Made by a program: the position numbers and the translations under genes. A stretch of 64,000 nt of DNA from Metabacillus litoralis (GTDB lineage Bacteria > Bacillota > Bacilli > Bacillales > Bacillaceae), in the NCBI RefSeq assembly GCF_020524045.1, contig NZ_JAIVKL010000007.1, positions 186,001-250,000 of the forward strand, given 5' to 3'. The stretch's first letter is position 1, and each line of letters starts with the position of its first letter. Shown here in pieces: positions 53,182 through 62,628 of this stretch. A model generated the notes under the pieces. That model searched no databases. It saw nothing but the letters and a program-made list of their open reading frames with translations, and had not been told where the DNA came from.

Positions 53182-53225
53182 AAAAATAAATCTTATTGAA
53201 AAGCATCTAGAATTACCAAGTATAT

Positions 53226-53591
53226 TTATTGATTAGATGATTTATTTTCATCTATATTTGGTATAACATTTTCCATATAATTTTTTCCCCATTCATACAT
53301 TGAATCGAGAATAGGCATCAAGCTTTCTCCTTCTACTGTTAAAGAATATTCCACTTTTGGAGGTACAACAGGATATACCTTTCTTTTGACAATAGAATCT
53401 TCTTCTAATTCTCGCAATTGGTTAACGAGCATTCTTTGTGTGATACCAGGGATAAGTGATTTTAACTCACTAAAACGTTTTGTACCTTCTTTCCCTAAGT
53501 GCCATAGTATGATCATTTTCCATTTTCCACCAATCACTGAAAGAGTCAGCTCTTTTTCACAATTAAATGTTTTCTCGTCAAAACGTGACAT
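53226..53591 (-). CDS. hxlR: Formaldehyde-sensing regulator HxlR
   Basis: This 121-residue winged-helix activator of the hxlAB operon has Cys11 and Lys13 in [17 protein letters not shown], the pair that reacts with formaldehyde in Bacillus subtilis HxlR. The helix-turn-helix is [22 protein letters not shown] and the wing [12 protein letters not shown]. It is divergent from hxlAB with a 193-bp gap holding three related half-palindromes, as in Bacillus subtilis. Confidence 0.92.
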   Translation of the reverse strand: MSRFDEKTFNCEKELTLSVIGGKWKMIILWHLGKEGTKRFSELKSLIPGITQRMLVNQLRELEEDSIVKRKVYPVVPPKVEYSLTVEGESLMPILDSMYEWGKNYMENVIPNIDENKSSNQ

Positions 53592-53627
53592 ATTTAAAAC
53601 CTCACTTTCTATGTTCTACACTTTCAC

Positions 53628-53700
53628 TTAGTATACTTTTAGACACTATGTAATAAAAAAGTGCGTACTTTTTATAAATGATTATACAAAGTATACTACA
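53628..53700. promoter_or_regulatory. HxlR operator region with repeated AGTATACT-like boxes
   Basis: TTAGTATACTTTT (53628-53640), GTGCGTACTTTTT (53661-53673) and AAAGTATACTACA (53688-53700) repeat the G/AGTAYACT core at about 30-bp steps, i.e. on one face of the helix. This matches the multi-box HxlR-dependent promoter layout known upstream of hxlA. Confidence 0.65.
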
Positions 53701-53784
53701 CATAACACATGATTTGGGTATGTTTGTGTTGTGATTCAAATATTTGCTTTGAATATTTGGACTCTAAAAAAGGAGGGACTATCG

Positions 53785-54417
53785 ATGGAATTACAGTTAG
53801 CGCTAGACTTAGTAAATATTCCAGAAGCAATTGAGTTAGTTAAAGAGGTTGAAGAGCATATTGATATAGTTGAAATAGGAACACCAGTTGTCATAAATGA
53901 AGGACTTCGAGCTGTAAAAGAAGTGAAGGAAGCATTTCCTCATTTAAAAGTATTAGCAGATCTTAAAATAATGGATGCAGCGGGATATGAAGTAATGAAA
54001 GCTTCTGAAGCAGGTGCAGATATTGTAACAATCCTAGGAGCAGCAGAAGATATGTCTATTAAAGGTGCGGTAGAAGAGGCACGCAAGCAAGGTAAAAAAG
54101 TTCTTGTTGATATGATTGCTGTGAAGGACTTAGCAGGCCGAGCGAAAGAGTTAGATGCATTAGGAGTGGATTATATTTGTGTTCACACGGGGTATGATCT
54201 TCAAGCTGTTGGTAAAAACTCATTCGAAGACTTACAAACAATTAAAAGTGTTGTCACAAATGCAAAAACGGCTATCGCAGGTGGCATTAAATTAGAGACT
54301 TTAGCAGAGGTTATCAAGGTCCAACCAGATCTTGTTATTGTAGGTGGAGGAATTACCGGTCAAGATGATAAAAAATCAGCAGCTGCTAAGATGCAACAAA
54401 TGGTAAAGCAAGGTTAA
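53785..54417 (+). CDS. hxlA: 3-hexulose-6-phosphate synthase
   Basis: This 210-residue enzyme of the ribulose monophosphate pathway joins formaldehyde to ribulose 5-phosphate. It belongs to the orotidine-decarboxylase fold: the metal and base residues are in LALDLVN, VEIGTPVV, VLADLKIMDAAGYE and VDMIAVKD, and the phosphate-binding loop is AGGIKLETL with VVGGGITGQ. The start at 53785 follows AAAAAGGAGGGACTATCG. It is co-transcribed with hxlB six bases later and detoxifies formaldehyde. Confidence 0.96.
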   Translation: MELQLALDLVNIPEAIELVKEVEEHIDIVEIGTPVVINEGLRAVKEVKEAFPHLKVLADLKIMDAAGYEVMKASEAGADIVTILGAAEDMSIKGAVEEARKQGKKVLVDMIAVKDLAGRAKELDALGVDYICVHTGYDLQAVGKNSFEDLQTIKSVVTNAKTAIAGGIKLETLAEVIKVQPDLVIVGGGITGQDDKKSAAAKMQQMVKQG

Positions 54418-54423
54418 TGTAAT

Positions 54424-54981
54424 ATGAAAACTACTCAATTATTAGCTGAAATTCTCAAAGAGTTGGAGAATAGCTGCCAATTAATTTCTGATGACGAAGC
54501 GGAAAAATTAGTAGAAGCAATTCTTGAATCCAAGAAGGTATTTGTAGCTGGAGCAGGTCGTTCTGGTTTCATGGGAAAGTCGTTTGCGATGCGTATGATG
54601 CATATGGGTATTGATGCTTATGTAATTGGTGAAACTGTGACACCTAACTTTGAAAAAGGTGATATTCTTATCATTGGTTCAGGCTCTGGGGAAACAAAGA
54701 GCTTAGTTACGATTGCTGAAAAAGCTAAGAACATATCTGGTAAAATTGCAGCAATAACGATATTCCCAGATTCTACAATAGGTCAGTTAGCAGATTTTAC
54801 GATTAAATCACCTGGAGCACCAAAAGATAAGAAAGAAAATGATGATAAAACGATTCAGCCGATGGGATCATTATTTGAACAAACACTTTTACTCCTATAT
54901 GATGCAATGATCTTAAGAATCATGGAAAAAAGAGGTCTTAATTCAACGACAATGTATGGAAAACACGCGAATCTTGAGTAA
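54424..54981 (+). CDS. hxlB: 6-phospho-3-hexuloisomerase
   Basis: This 185-residue SIS-domain isomerase converts hexulose 6-phosphate to fructose 6-phosphate, completing formaldehyde fixation. VAGAGRSGFMGKSFAMRMMHMG and IIGSGSGETKSLVTIAEKAK are the substrate-binding segments of the SIS fold. It lies six bases after hxlA. A terminator follows. Confidence 0.96.
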   Translation: MKTTQLLAEILKELENSCQLISDDEAEKLVEAILESKKVFVAGAGRSGFMGKSFAMRMMHMGIDAYVIGETVTPNFEKGDILIIGSGSGETKSLVTIAEKAKNISGKIAAITIFPDSTIGQLADFTIKSPGAPKDKKENDDKTIQPMGSLFEQTLLLLYDAMILRIMEKRGLNSTTMYGKHANLE

Positions 54982-55088
54982 TGTATGCGAATAGATAGAA
55001 AAAAGAATTTCAGAAACTTACATATCTGGAATGAAATAGTTTAATTAATTGAATAGTAATAGTCAATTAGTTTCACATTATATAAGTA

Positions 55089-55128
55089 CAAAAGGGTTCG
55101 GAATAAAATCATTCCGAACCCTTTTTAT
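55089..55128. terminator. Terminator between hxlB and the DUF2642 gene
   Basis: AAAAGGGTTCGGAAT pairs with ATTCCGAACCCTTTTT around AAAATC. It can act in both directions. Confidence 0.9.
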
Positions 55129-55135
55129 GTGTTGT

Positions 55136-55468
55136 TTAAGTATATGAGGCTTTGGGACCTTCGAACCAAATAATCTGTGACAATCGAATATGTAAAGAAC
55201 GATCCTCTGTATTTAGTTGGACATGATCAACAGCAACTCCAGCTACTTCACCTTCCACTCTTCCGACAGTTGTGACAAGTGCAATTTTTTGTCCTTGGTG
55301 TCTACTTAGGTGTTGAACGAAAACTGGATCTAGATTAGTCGAATAATTAGTAGGTTGAGGAATACCAGCGAATGAATAAATAAGAGAATGAGTTGCAGGT
55401 TGGTTATTTACGACGCCCGGCTGTTCTACTGGGTTTTGGATATATGGGACTTTTTTTTGGTGATTAAT
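55136..55468 (-). CDS. DUF2642 family protein (YuzF-like, spore-associated type)
   Basis: This is a protein of about 110 residues whose C-terminal half (LDPVFVQHLSRHQGQKIALV, GRVEGEVAGVAVDHVQL, IRLSQIIWFEG) is a DUF2642 SH3-like domain; relatives are often spore-coat associated. The start is unusual. The best ribosome site, AAAGGAG, is eight bases before an ATT codon at 55468, while GTG 55477 overlaps the site and TTG 55525 lies before it. Initiation at ATT is therefore proposed but not certain. It is a single-gene unit. Confidence 0.72.
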   Translation of the reverse strand: MNHQKKVPYIQNPVEQPGVVNNQPATHSLIYSFAGIPQPTNYSTNLDPVFVQHLSRHQGQKIALVTTVGRVEGEVAGVAVDHVQLNTEDRSLHIRLSQIIWFEGPKASYT

Positions 55469-55713
55469 ATTAAACACTCCTTTGTAAGCATATTTGTCCG
55501 TAATAAATATGCAATGCACACTCAAACTATGTCGACCATCGTTGTTAAAATTAATAGGTCAGTTTATGATAAAGCTTAAACAAAGATGAAGACATTTCTT
55601 ATTGTAAAGTCAAAAACACCCATAAAGATTTTTATTTATCTCTAAATAGGATTGATAAAACTATTTTTTAACCGATATATAAAGAAGAATACTTTTTTAA
55701 AAGGAGCCTCAAG

Positions 55714-56082
55714 ATGAGCATCATTGAATTGATCGTGAACATAAATAAAAAAGTTGATGAACTTGATTTAGTAACTGCAAGAAAATTAATAGAAGAGAAT
55801 ATTGAACCACTAAAAGAACACCGTTCAAAATTAAAGAAAAACGCAAGAGAGCTATTTGAATTTATTACTCAAGCGATGGATTCTGGTTATAAGTCTCCAA
55901 CAAAGCAAGAACTATTTATTATAAGTGCGATTAATTCGCAAGCAACAAAATTTGACTTAAGAGGACTCAAGCAAACTTTAAAAGGTAACGAACATCTTTT
56001 ATTAAACAAGGTTGCAAGAGAATTCCTAAATTCTGATGCAAAAGTTTTATTAGAAGGCATGGGTGCGATTAGTAAGGAGTAA
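55714..56082 (+). CDS. Conserved hypothetical helical protein
   Basis: This is a 122-residue, mostly helical soluble protein, MSIIELIVNINKKVDELDLV and onward, with no cysteines or membrane segments. I do not recognise the family. AAAAGGAGCCTCAAG precedes the ATG and a terminator-like hairpin lies about 130 bases downstream, so it is a real single-gene unit. No function is proposed. Confidence 0.72.
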   Translation: MSIIELIVNINKKVDELDLVTARKLIEENIEPLKEHRSKLKKNARELFEFITQAMDSGYKSPTKQELFIISAINSQATKFDLRGLKQTLKGNEHLLLNKVAREFLNSDAKVLLEGMGAISKE

Positions 56083-56210
56083 AAGAGAAAAAATAAGAAG
56101 ATCTAAATTTAAGTGGTTCCATATTGTGGAGAAAATCTAAAATAACAGGCTTAATAGATAACGCGAAACGCACTATATTTAGCATTATAAATAACAGTAC
56201 AAATAGCAAT

Positions 56211-56253
56211 AAAAACGCTTGGGTATTTTTATTACCCAAGCGTTCTATTTTCT
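56211..56253. terminator. Terminator between the helical protein and the membrane protein genes
   Basis: AACGCTTGGGTA pairs with TACCCAAGCGTT around TTTTTAT, followed by a T-rich tail. Confidence 0.8.
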
Positions 56254-56316
56254 ATTTCCTTGTTGAACTAAAGCACCCGTTTGTTAAATATGAACATTTA
56301 TAACTGCAAACATAAG

Positions 56317-56751
56317 CTATTTGCTTGTTAATATTAACTTTCGTGTTTTAGCATCATATATTTTATAACTAACTCCAAACTTATGGTCTTTTGTAACTGT
56401 CACCTTACAATAATAAGGAATTGACTTTCCATAAGCATCAAGTGCAGGAATATCTCTGAAACTAAACACTTCATCCGTATTAAGCATTTTAAAGTCCGCT
56501 TCAGAAGTACGACCTGATGAATCTATTTCGATAACACATTTCCCACTGACGACATCATATTCCTTTAGCACAACATATTTAAGGCTTGGGAGAGTAATTA
56601 CTAAACATAAAACACCAAGTGATAAGGCTACAAGGATTTTACCTACATTTAATACTGTGTAATCTTTACCTCTATACATGGAAATAAATCTAAATACTGC
56701 CACTATTACTAACAAAATTCCAATAATTAGTATCGCATAATACATTAACAT
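56317..56751 (-). CDS. Hypothetical membrane protein with external beta domain
   Basis: This is a 144-residue protein with two membrane helices (about 4-24 and 37-58) and a C-terminal domain of about 80 residues with beta-rich character and two cysteines (GKCVIEI and YYCKVTV). No family recognised. The start at 56751 follows AAAGGAAGTGAAAAA; the longer frame starting at 56772 would lie upstream of this site. The 450-bp gap upstream contains a small palindrome GACCAGATC/GATTTGGTC near 57036-57059 and nothing else I can name. Confidence 0.65.
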   Translation of the reverse strand: MLMYYAILIIGILLVIVAVFRFISMYRGKDYTVLNVGKILVALSLGVLCLVITLPSLKYVVLKEYDVVSGKCVIEIDSSGRTSEADFKMLNTDEVFSFRDIPALDAYGKSIPYYCKVTVTKDHKFGVSYKIYDAKTRKLILTSK

Positions 56752-57208
56752 TTTTTTCACTTCCTTTAACAATTAAATGGAAGATTAAATTACCCCTTCT
56801 TCCACTAAACTGCACGGTAGTTGAACAAAAAAAATTTGAAAACTTATATCAATATTTCAACATAATATTACAATTACCTGCTTGGTTTATAAGAATCAAC
56901 ATTGCAACAACACACCATTTAGCATAGTAAATATCGCCTTGACAACAGTTATGGTCAATATGTTATTTCGGTCGCGAATTTGTATGCTAATTCAATTAAT
57001 ATTCAGTAGTTGGCGACACATAAGGAAAAAGGAAGACCAGATCATATACGATTTGGTCTGATAATTAGTATGCTATTCCGTATGTTTCTCTACCGAAACG
57101 GAACTACTTAATCTAAATTTGATCTTCTTTTTATTTTGACAAGATGAATCCTTTTATTGGAATACTGGACTTATCTGGTTAAGTAACTTCTGAGACAAGA
57201 GAATGGTT

Positions 57209-58765
57209 CTAGACGGAAATGTTACTACTGCTTTGATTTTTAAATTGTCGAGTTGTCATTCCAGTTACTTTTTTAAACGTTCGGCAAAAGTAGTGTGAAT
57301 CCGAATATCCAACTAGATTTGCAATCTCATATGTTTTACTATTCGTCGTTTTTAATAGCTCTTTTGCACAATTAATACGTGTGGTTGTTAAATATTCGAT
57401 TAATGTATGACCTGTTTCTTGACTAAATAAATGACTTAAATAAGAAGCATTTACATTTACCTCTTCTGCTGCATGTTGAAGGGAAAGCTGTTGATTATGA
57501 TAGTTTTCATGAATATATTCCTTTACCTTCTGAATGATTGAGCCGTTTTTGCCTATTACACTCTCTCTAGAGGCTAAAGTTATTTCTAACATATCTTCCA
57601 TATAGGTAAGAACATCTTGGTATTTTCTAATCCAACTTGCTTTCATTTCTAATGTATTGATTTTTTGCATAACTTCTAGTTTAGCCATTTCAAATTCTTT
57701 TAAATAATGTGTAATGGTAATTGTGAAATCCATTAAAAAATAATAAGTGATAAATGGAGAGCGATTATTTGCGTCTTCAAGGTATGCAGAATAAGAACGT
57801 GCAAATTGATTAATATCACACAGTTGTCCTGTTTTGAGAAAGTGAATTAAGTCTTTTCGCTTAAATTGGTATAATGCTTTTTTTGATTCAATGTCTCGAT
57901 CTGTTTCTTTTGAATTATATTTATGAATAATACTTGAGTAGTTTTTCTCTTCATCAGCTTCTGCAAATGATAAAGCGATTCCTCGAATACGACTCTCAAC
58001 GCCACCAATTCCGAAAATGAGAGAGTTTTCCAAATGATCTTCTTCATAAGAAATTAAGCGTTTCCTAATTAATTCAGATTCCTGTTCAAGTAACTCCTTT
58101 GTTTCTCCCATCATAATAAAAATAGATTCTTTTAGTTTTCTACTAAATCGAACACAATTGAATTCATTTTCAATCCAGTCCATCGAATAGGATTCAGATG
58201 TTGCTTCAACAATCACTATATAGTAATAGCTTGAGATCATACTAAGGTTCAAGTTAGATGCCTTTTTAATTGCTTCTGAGGAAGTGTATGTTCCTTCACA
58301 AAGATCATATAAGTATTTATCTCTTGATTCAGATTTATTCTGTAATGCTTGACTCTCTAAATCATAAAGTCTTTTGTTCTTTATTTCCTCGAGGTTAATT
58401 TGTGAAACAACTCTAGATAAAATTTCTTGTAAATCTTGAGAGCTAACAGGTTTTAAGCAATATTCAGTAATTTGAATTCGCATAGCTTCTCTTGCATAAT
58501 CAAATTCATCATGGCCACTAAGGATAATAATTTTTATTGAAGGAAATCTACTTCTGAGAATACGACTAAGCTCAAGTCCATCCATAAACGGCATTTTAAT
58601 ATCAGTAATAACAATATCAGGTTGATGTTTTTCAATTAATGGAAGAGCTACTTCACCATCTGAAGCACTTCCGCAAAAAAATAAGCCATTATTCTCCCAA
58701 TCTAGACTATTCTTTATGCCTTCTCGAATATTCACTTCATCATCTACTAAAAAAACTTTTTTCAT
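57209..58765 (-). CDS. YesN-like response regulator with AraC DNA-binding domain
   Basis: This 518-residue regulator has a receiver domain (about 1-118, with acceptor Asp in VITDIKMPFMDG), a long middle region and a C-terminal AraC-type double helix-turn-helix (LQHAAEEVNVNASYLSHLF and YEIANLVGYSDSHYFCRTF). The start at 58765 follows AAAGGTG, which overlaps the stop of the kinase gene upstream. It should respond to the YesM-like kinase and control carbohydrate genes, most likely the divergent sugar ABC operon. Confidence 0.9.
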   Translation of the reverse strand: MKKVFLVDDEVNIREGIKNSLDWENNGLFFCGSASDGEVALPLIEKHQPDIVITDIKMPFMDGLELSRILRSRFPSIKIIILSGHDEFDYAREAMRIQITEYCLKPVSSQDLQEILSRVVSQINLEEIKNKRLYDLESQALQNKSESRDKYLYDLCEGTYTSSEAIKKASNLNLSMISSYYYIVIVEATSESYSMDWIENEFNCVRFSRKLKESIFIMMGETKELLEQESELIRKRLISYEEDHLENSLIFGIGGVESRIRGIALSFAEADEEKNYSSIIHKYNSKETDRDIESKKALYQFKRKDLIHFLKTGQLCDINQFARSYSAYLEDANNRSPFITYYFLMDFTITITHYLKEFEMAKLEVMQKINTLEMKASWIRKYQDVLTYMEDMLEITLASRESVIGKNGSIIQKVKEYIHENYHNQQLSLQHAAEEVNVNASYLSHLFSQETGHTLIEYLTTTRINCAKELLKTTNSKTYEIANLVGYSDSHYFCRTFKKVTGMTTRQFKNQSSSNISV

Positions 58766-58770
58766 TTTTA

Positions 58771-60519
58771 TCACCTTTCAGATGGAATAATTAAGCTAAC
58801 ACGAGTACCAGAGCCATACCAACTATTAATTTTTAACCCAAAAGGCTCTCCATAATGAAGGGATATCCGTTGATGAACATTGACCATCCCAAAGCCCCCG
58901 TTGTCTTTCTCAAAGGGAATCCCTTTGGCTAATTGAGCTCGTATGTGTTCTAGTTTCTCTTCCTCAATTCCTATGCCATTATCAATCACATCAATACAAA
59001 TATATCCTTCAGGAGTAAAATCAGCTTTGATTCGGACAAATCCTTTACCTCTTTTGTTTTTGACACCATGATAGATCGCATTTTCAACAAGAGGTTGAAG
59101 TGTTAGCTTAACAATTGAGTAGCTCAATATATCGTTATTTAAGTGAAAAGTGACATCTAATATATCTTGATACCTCATTTTTTGAATCATTAGGTAGTTA
59201 CGGATATGATCTATTTCATCTTCCAAACTAATAACATCTTTCCCCTTACTTAGAGAAATTCTAAAAAAATGAGATAATGATTTGGTCATGTCGATAACCT
59301 GTGGTGTTTTCTTTGCTTCTGCCATCCAAATGATGGTTTCAAGTGTATTGTATAAAAAATGAGGATTAATTTGAGCCTGCATTGTACGTAGCTCTGCCAT
59401 TTTTAGTTGCTTTTGCTCGTTAACACTTTTGTAAACAAGTGATTTAATTTTAGTAATCATCATATTAAAACTGTTACCTAATTCGGCAATTTCATCTGTT
59501 CCTTCTTGACTGATTTTCGTATCAAGATCCCCAAGGGAAGCCTCCTTCATTTTTTCAGACAGGTTATGTAGAGGACGGATCAACTTTGAGGTGATAAAGT
59601 AGTACAGTCCAATTGTGAAAATAATACTTGATGCTACACTTAGGAAGATTAAACTTTTGATTTCGTTTGCTTCTTTTGTCATGATTGTTAATGGAACAGA
59701 TCTTATCACTTTCCATCCAGTAATATCAGATGTTTTGAACACATGAAAAGTAGAAGAGTCTGTAAAAAAACCAGAGCTTTTATCTTTCATGTCTTCATTT
59801 GAAGATACAGTAGTAGATAAGTTTGCATCTTCTGGATAAGAAAATAACACTTCACTATGTTCATTTTCAATATGAAAGGTTCCTGATGATCTTTTCGCAG
59901 CATCTTGAAGAATTTCTTCGAAAATTTTTGCTCGAATAATTATATTTATAAATCCTATGACTTCTTTTGATGAATCAGAAACAATTGTACTTGTCATTGA
60001 AAGAGCAGGGTTGCTATTTTTGTAAACGGGTTCAATAAATGTTTTGCTTGGATCAGTTAGCAACTTGAAGGAAACGTGACTATTGGATTGATTATTTAGT
60101 TGATGTACACCTCGATCTTCACTGACGACTTTTCCATCACGATCAATGATTCTTATATTCATGATGCTATCGCTATACTGGTAGCTTTCTCTATAAAGTT
60201 TGATCATGCCTAAAATATTTTTAGCTTCCTCTGCTGTATTCACATGATCAATTAAAAATTGAACGGTACTTTCCTGTTTGCCTATTTCGTTAAACCTTTT
60301 AATATCTTGAATAATAGAGTCAAACTCTCTTCCTAATTGATCAACTTGGATTTGAACTAATGTATAGGATTTTTCAGAAACAATATTATACGATTTAACA
60401 TAAGAGACAATTCCGACAAATATGAGCGGAAGAACTGTTAAAATAATGAACATAACGAGTAGTTTGATTCTTAAACTTGAATTCATCCATTTCTTAAACT
60501 TCATATTTAACCCAACCAT
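58771..60519 (-). CDS. YesM-like membrane sensor histidine kinase
   Basis: This 582-residue kinase has membrane helices (about 19-42 and 290-312) enclosing an external CACHE-like sensor. It then has a HAMP domain (about 313-365), the His_kinase domain with the phosphorylated His in AQINPHFLYNTLETIIW, and an ATPase domain (PLVENAIYHGVKNKRGKG, DNGIGIEEE, GFGMVNVHQRI). Such kinases sense sugars. No clear Shine-Dalgarno site is seen at 60519; ATG at 60504 (MKFKKW) is an alternative. It is co-transcribed with the regulator and a chemoreceptor-like gene. Confidence 0.9.
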   Translation of the reverse strand: MVGLNMKFKKWMNSSLRIKLLVMFIILTVLPLIFVGIVSYVKSYNIVSEKSYTLVQIQVDQLGREFDSIIQDIKRFNEIGKQESTVQFLIDHVNTAEEAKNILGMIKLYRESYQYSDSIMNIRIIDRDGKVVSEDRGVHQLNNQSNSHVSFKLLTDPSKTFIEPVYKNSNPALSMTSTIVSDSSKEVIGFINIIIRAKIFEEILQDAAKRSSGTFHIENEHSEVLFSYPEDANLSTTVSSNEDMKDKSSGFFTDSSTFHVFKTSDITGWKVIRSVPLTIMTKEANEIKSLIFLSVASSIIFTIGLYYFITSKLIRPLHNLSEKMKEASLGDLDTKISQEGTDEIAELGNSFNMMITKIKSLVYKSVNEQKQLKMAELRTMQAQINPHFLYNTLETIIWMAEAKKTPQVIDMTKSLSHFFRISLSKGKDVISLEDEIDHIRNYLMIQKMRYQDILDVTFHLNNDILSYSIVKLTLQPLVENAIYHGVKNKRGKGFVRIKADFTPEGYICIDVIDNGIGIEEEKLEHIRAQLAKGIPFEKDNGGFGMVNVHQRISLHYGEPFGLKINSWYGSGTRVSLIIPSER

Positions 60520-60571
60520 TCAATAGTGTTTATTTAGTGCATGAAAAAGAAATGATTAGATAGATAGTAAA

Positions 60572-62269
60572 TTAGATAGTAAATTGTCTGATATTATCTT
60601 TCATTTCCTGAATTCGTTCCACAAGCTTAAATGATGCGTCTGAAACTTCTTCAAGTGTTGTTAGTTGCTCTTCTCCCATTGCAGCAATTCCAATCACCTC
60701 AGTTTTACTCACCTTCGAGCTATATTCAATTTCAGAAATAGTGGAGCGAACAGATTCCATTTGTTCAAAGGCATCTTGCATATTTGATGTGATATTCTGG
60801 AATTCAACTTGCTCGTTTTTACTAACTTTCTGGACTTTATTAAAAGCATCTTTGATTTGTTCCGTTATATTTATGCTGTTATTTATGTCCTCTAAATGAT
60901 GTTGGATCTGATTTTTGATGGAGGAAAGACTTTGATGAATGTGATGCATCTCTTTCTCTGATAGTTGAGATACTTTACATAATTCATTAGAGAGATCGAC
61001 TATTCTGCCGATTGTTTTTTGCCTTTTATGATCTGATTGTTCTTCTTCATTAAGATATTGTTGATGAGATATTACATTGGCTTCACGAGCAATGAGTGTG
61101 ATCAGCCGGGATCTTTCATCCATTTGCTTTGTATGGTTCTGAATTTTGTTTATTTCAGTACTTAAGTGCTGTGCTTTTATATTTAATTGGTTAAATTTTT
61201 GTTGGAAAATATTCATGTGTTGTTTGATCTTTTCTAGTGTTAGTTGGGTTTCATTAGAATACAGATTCATATTATTTGATTTTGATAAGATATCGTTAAA
61301 CTTGAGAAAAACAAGATCAAAAGTAGTGGCTGATTTATTAATAAGTTCATCCTGTCTGTGAAGATTAATTGAGATCGTTTGAGTTGCTTCTGCAACCTCT
61401 TCGCCAGCTAATCTGTTTTCTAATATACTTTGGTGAATATCTTTTGAAGTTAAAACAACGAGATCATTCGTTTTTCTGACATTCATAATGATATCTTTTA
61501 AATTATAGAACATACGGTTATACGATCGGCATAAGTCGCCAATCTCATTTTTTGATGGAATCGCAATTGCACCCACCGTTAAATTGCCTTCTGCAATTTC
61601 ATTTGTTTTTTTACCTAACGTTCTAATTGGTTTGACGAAGCTTCCAGAAATAAACCACGCGAATAAAAATGATAAGATAATAACAGTGATAAATGAAAAA
61701 ATATAAATCGTAATATCTCTTTTTAAACTAGTGACAATCGTAAGTTGAGATTGTTCACTTGCTTTAAGTGTTGATTGAAGGAGGGTTTGTACTTGCTCAT
61801 CAATTAAGTCTGTTATGATTGTTATGTATTCATAAGTAGTGTTTCTTTCGTCTGCTGGAACATTACGCTGAATTTGTTCTCCAAGCTTATCAATATAGTC
61901 ATTTGCAGACATTAAAGTTTCTCTAACATTGCTAATTTCTTCTGTAAATCTCCCCTTTTTATCATCATTCTCAATTGTATTTAAGTTTTGCTTCATATTA
62001 CCAAGAAGCTCGTATTGGCTTCCTTCTCCAAAAGGAACTCTACCGTAAGCTATATCTCTAATTTCATTATCCAATTGTTGCTTTAATTCTCCATTAATAG
62101 AATTTGTTAATGTAATAGTTTCCATCATCGCGTTATATTGCCGTACATACCCAACAAATAAGTAGATTTGAACACAATTAATTGCTGCAAGCCAGAGAAG
62201 AATAACCAAAAAAACAAGAATGAGTCTTGTCCGTAATGAGAGATCAGACAATTTAATTTTCGATTTCAC
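60572..62269 (-). CDS. Chemoreceptor-like HAMP protein with a degenerate signalling tip
   Basis: This 565-residue membrane protein is built like a methyl-accepting chemoreceptor: a first helix (about 14-34), an external four-helix bundle (about 38-185), a second helix (about 190-210), HAMP (about 212-265) and a long coiled coil. The conserved hairpin tip EAARAGExGxGFAVVA is replaced by IAREANVISHQQYLNEEEQS, so coupling to CheA and CheW is doubtful. The start is GTG at 62269 after AGGGGGAGATATA. It is the first gene of an operon with a YesM/YesN-like pair and may be a sensor accessory rather than a chemotaxis receptor. Confidence 0.8.
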   Translation of the reverse strand: MKSKIKLSDLSLRTRLILVFLVILLWLAAINCVQIYLFVGYVRQYNAMMETITLTNSINGELKQQLDNEIRDIAYGRVPFGEGSQYELLGNMKQNLNTIENDDKKGRFTEEISNVRETLMSANDYIDKLGEQIQRNVPADERNTTYEYITIITDLIDEQVQTLLQSTLKASEQSQLTIVTSLKRDITIYIFSFITVIILSFLFAWFISGSFVKPIRTLGKKTNEIAEGNLTVGAIAIPSKNEIGDLCRSYNRMFYNLKDIIMNVRKTNDLVVLTSKDIHQSILENRLAGEEVAEATQTISINLHRQDELINKSATTFDLVFLKFNDILSKSNNMNLYSNETQLTLEKIKQHMNIFQQKFNQLNIKAQHLSTEINKIQNHTKQMDERSRLITLIAREANVISHQQYLNEEEQSDHKRQKTIGRIVDLSNELCKVSQLSEKEMHHIHQSLSSIKNQIQHHLEDINNSINITEQIKDAFNKVQKVSKNEQVEFQNITSNMQDAFEQMESVRSTISEIEYSSKVSKTEVIGIAAMGEEQLTTLEEVSDASFKLVERIQEMKDNIRQFTI

Positions 62270-62529
62270 TATATCTCCCCCTAAATATATTTATATTTTA
62301 TCTAAAAAATTTTAACTATCTTGATCTTGTTACAGCAAATTAATATATCTCTAGGATTATATTATCCTTTCTACATATTTATATATGAAAGTAAATTAAT
62401 ATTATCAGAAAATGATTAGAAAATATTGAATAGTAAAAATATTATAATTTTACATAAAAATAATGCAATAAAATAAATTGAACATTTTTATTGCTAAATT
62501 ATTTGTATTTTGTTCAAAAGTTTATCCAT

Positions 62530-62558
62530 TTCAATCACTTGTGGAAGCGCTTTATAAT
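62530..62558 (+). promoter_or_regulatory. Promoter with a cre-like CcpA site before the sugar ABC operon
   Basis: TTCAAT at 62530-62535 and TATAAT at 62553-62558 have a 17-bp spacer. TGGAAGCGCTTTAT at 62542-62555 has the central AAGCGCTT of catabolite-response elements and overlaps the spacer and -10 box, so glucose repression through CcpA is likely. Confidence 0.6.
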
Positions 62559-62628
62559 TAGGATATACCAATTCTGGTAAAAATGCGAATTAAACCAAAG
62601 AATTGGAAGAAAAGGGGAGGAATTACTT

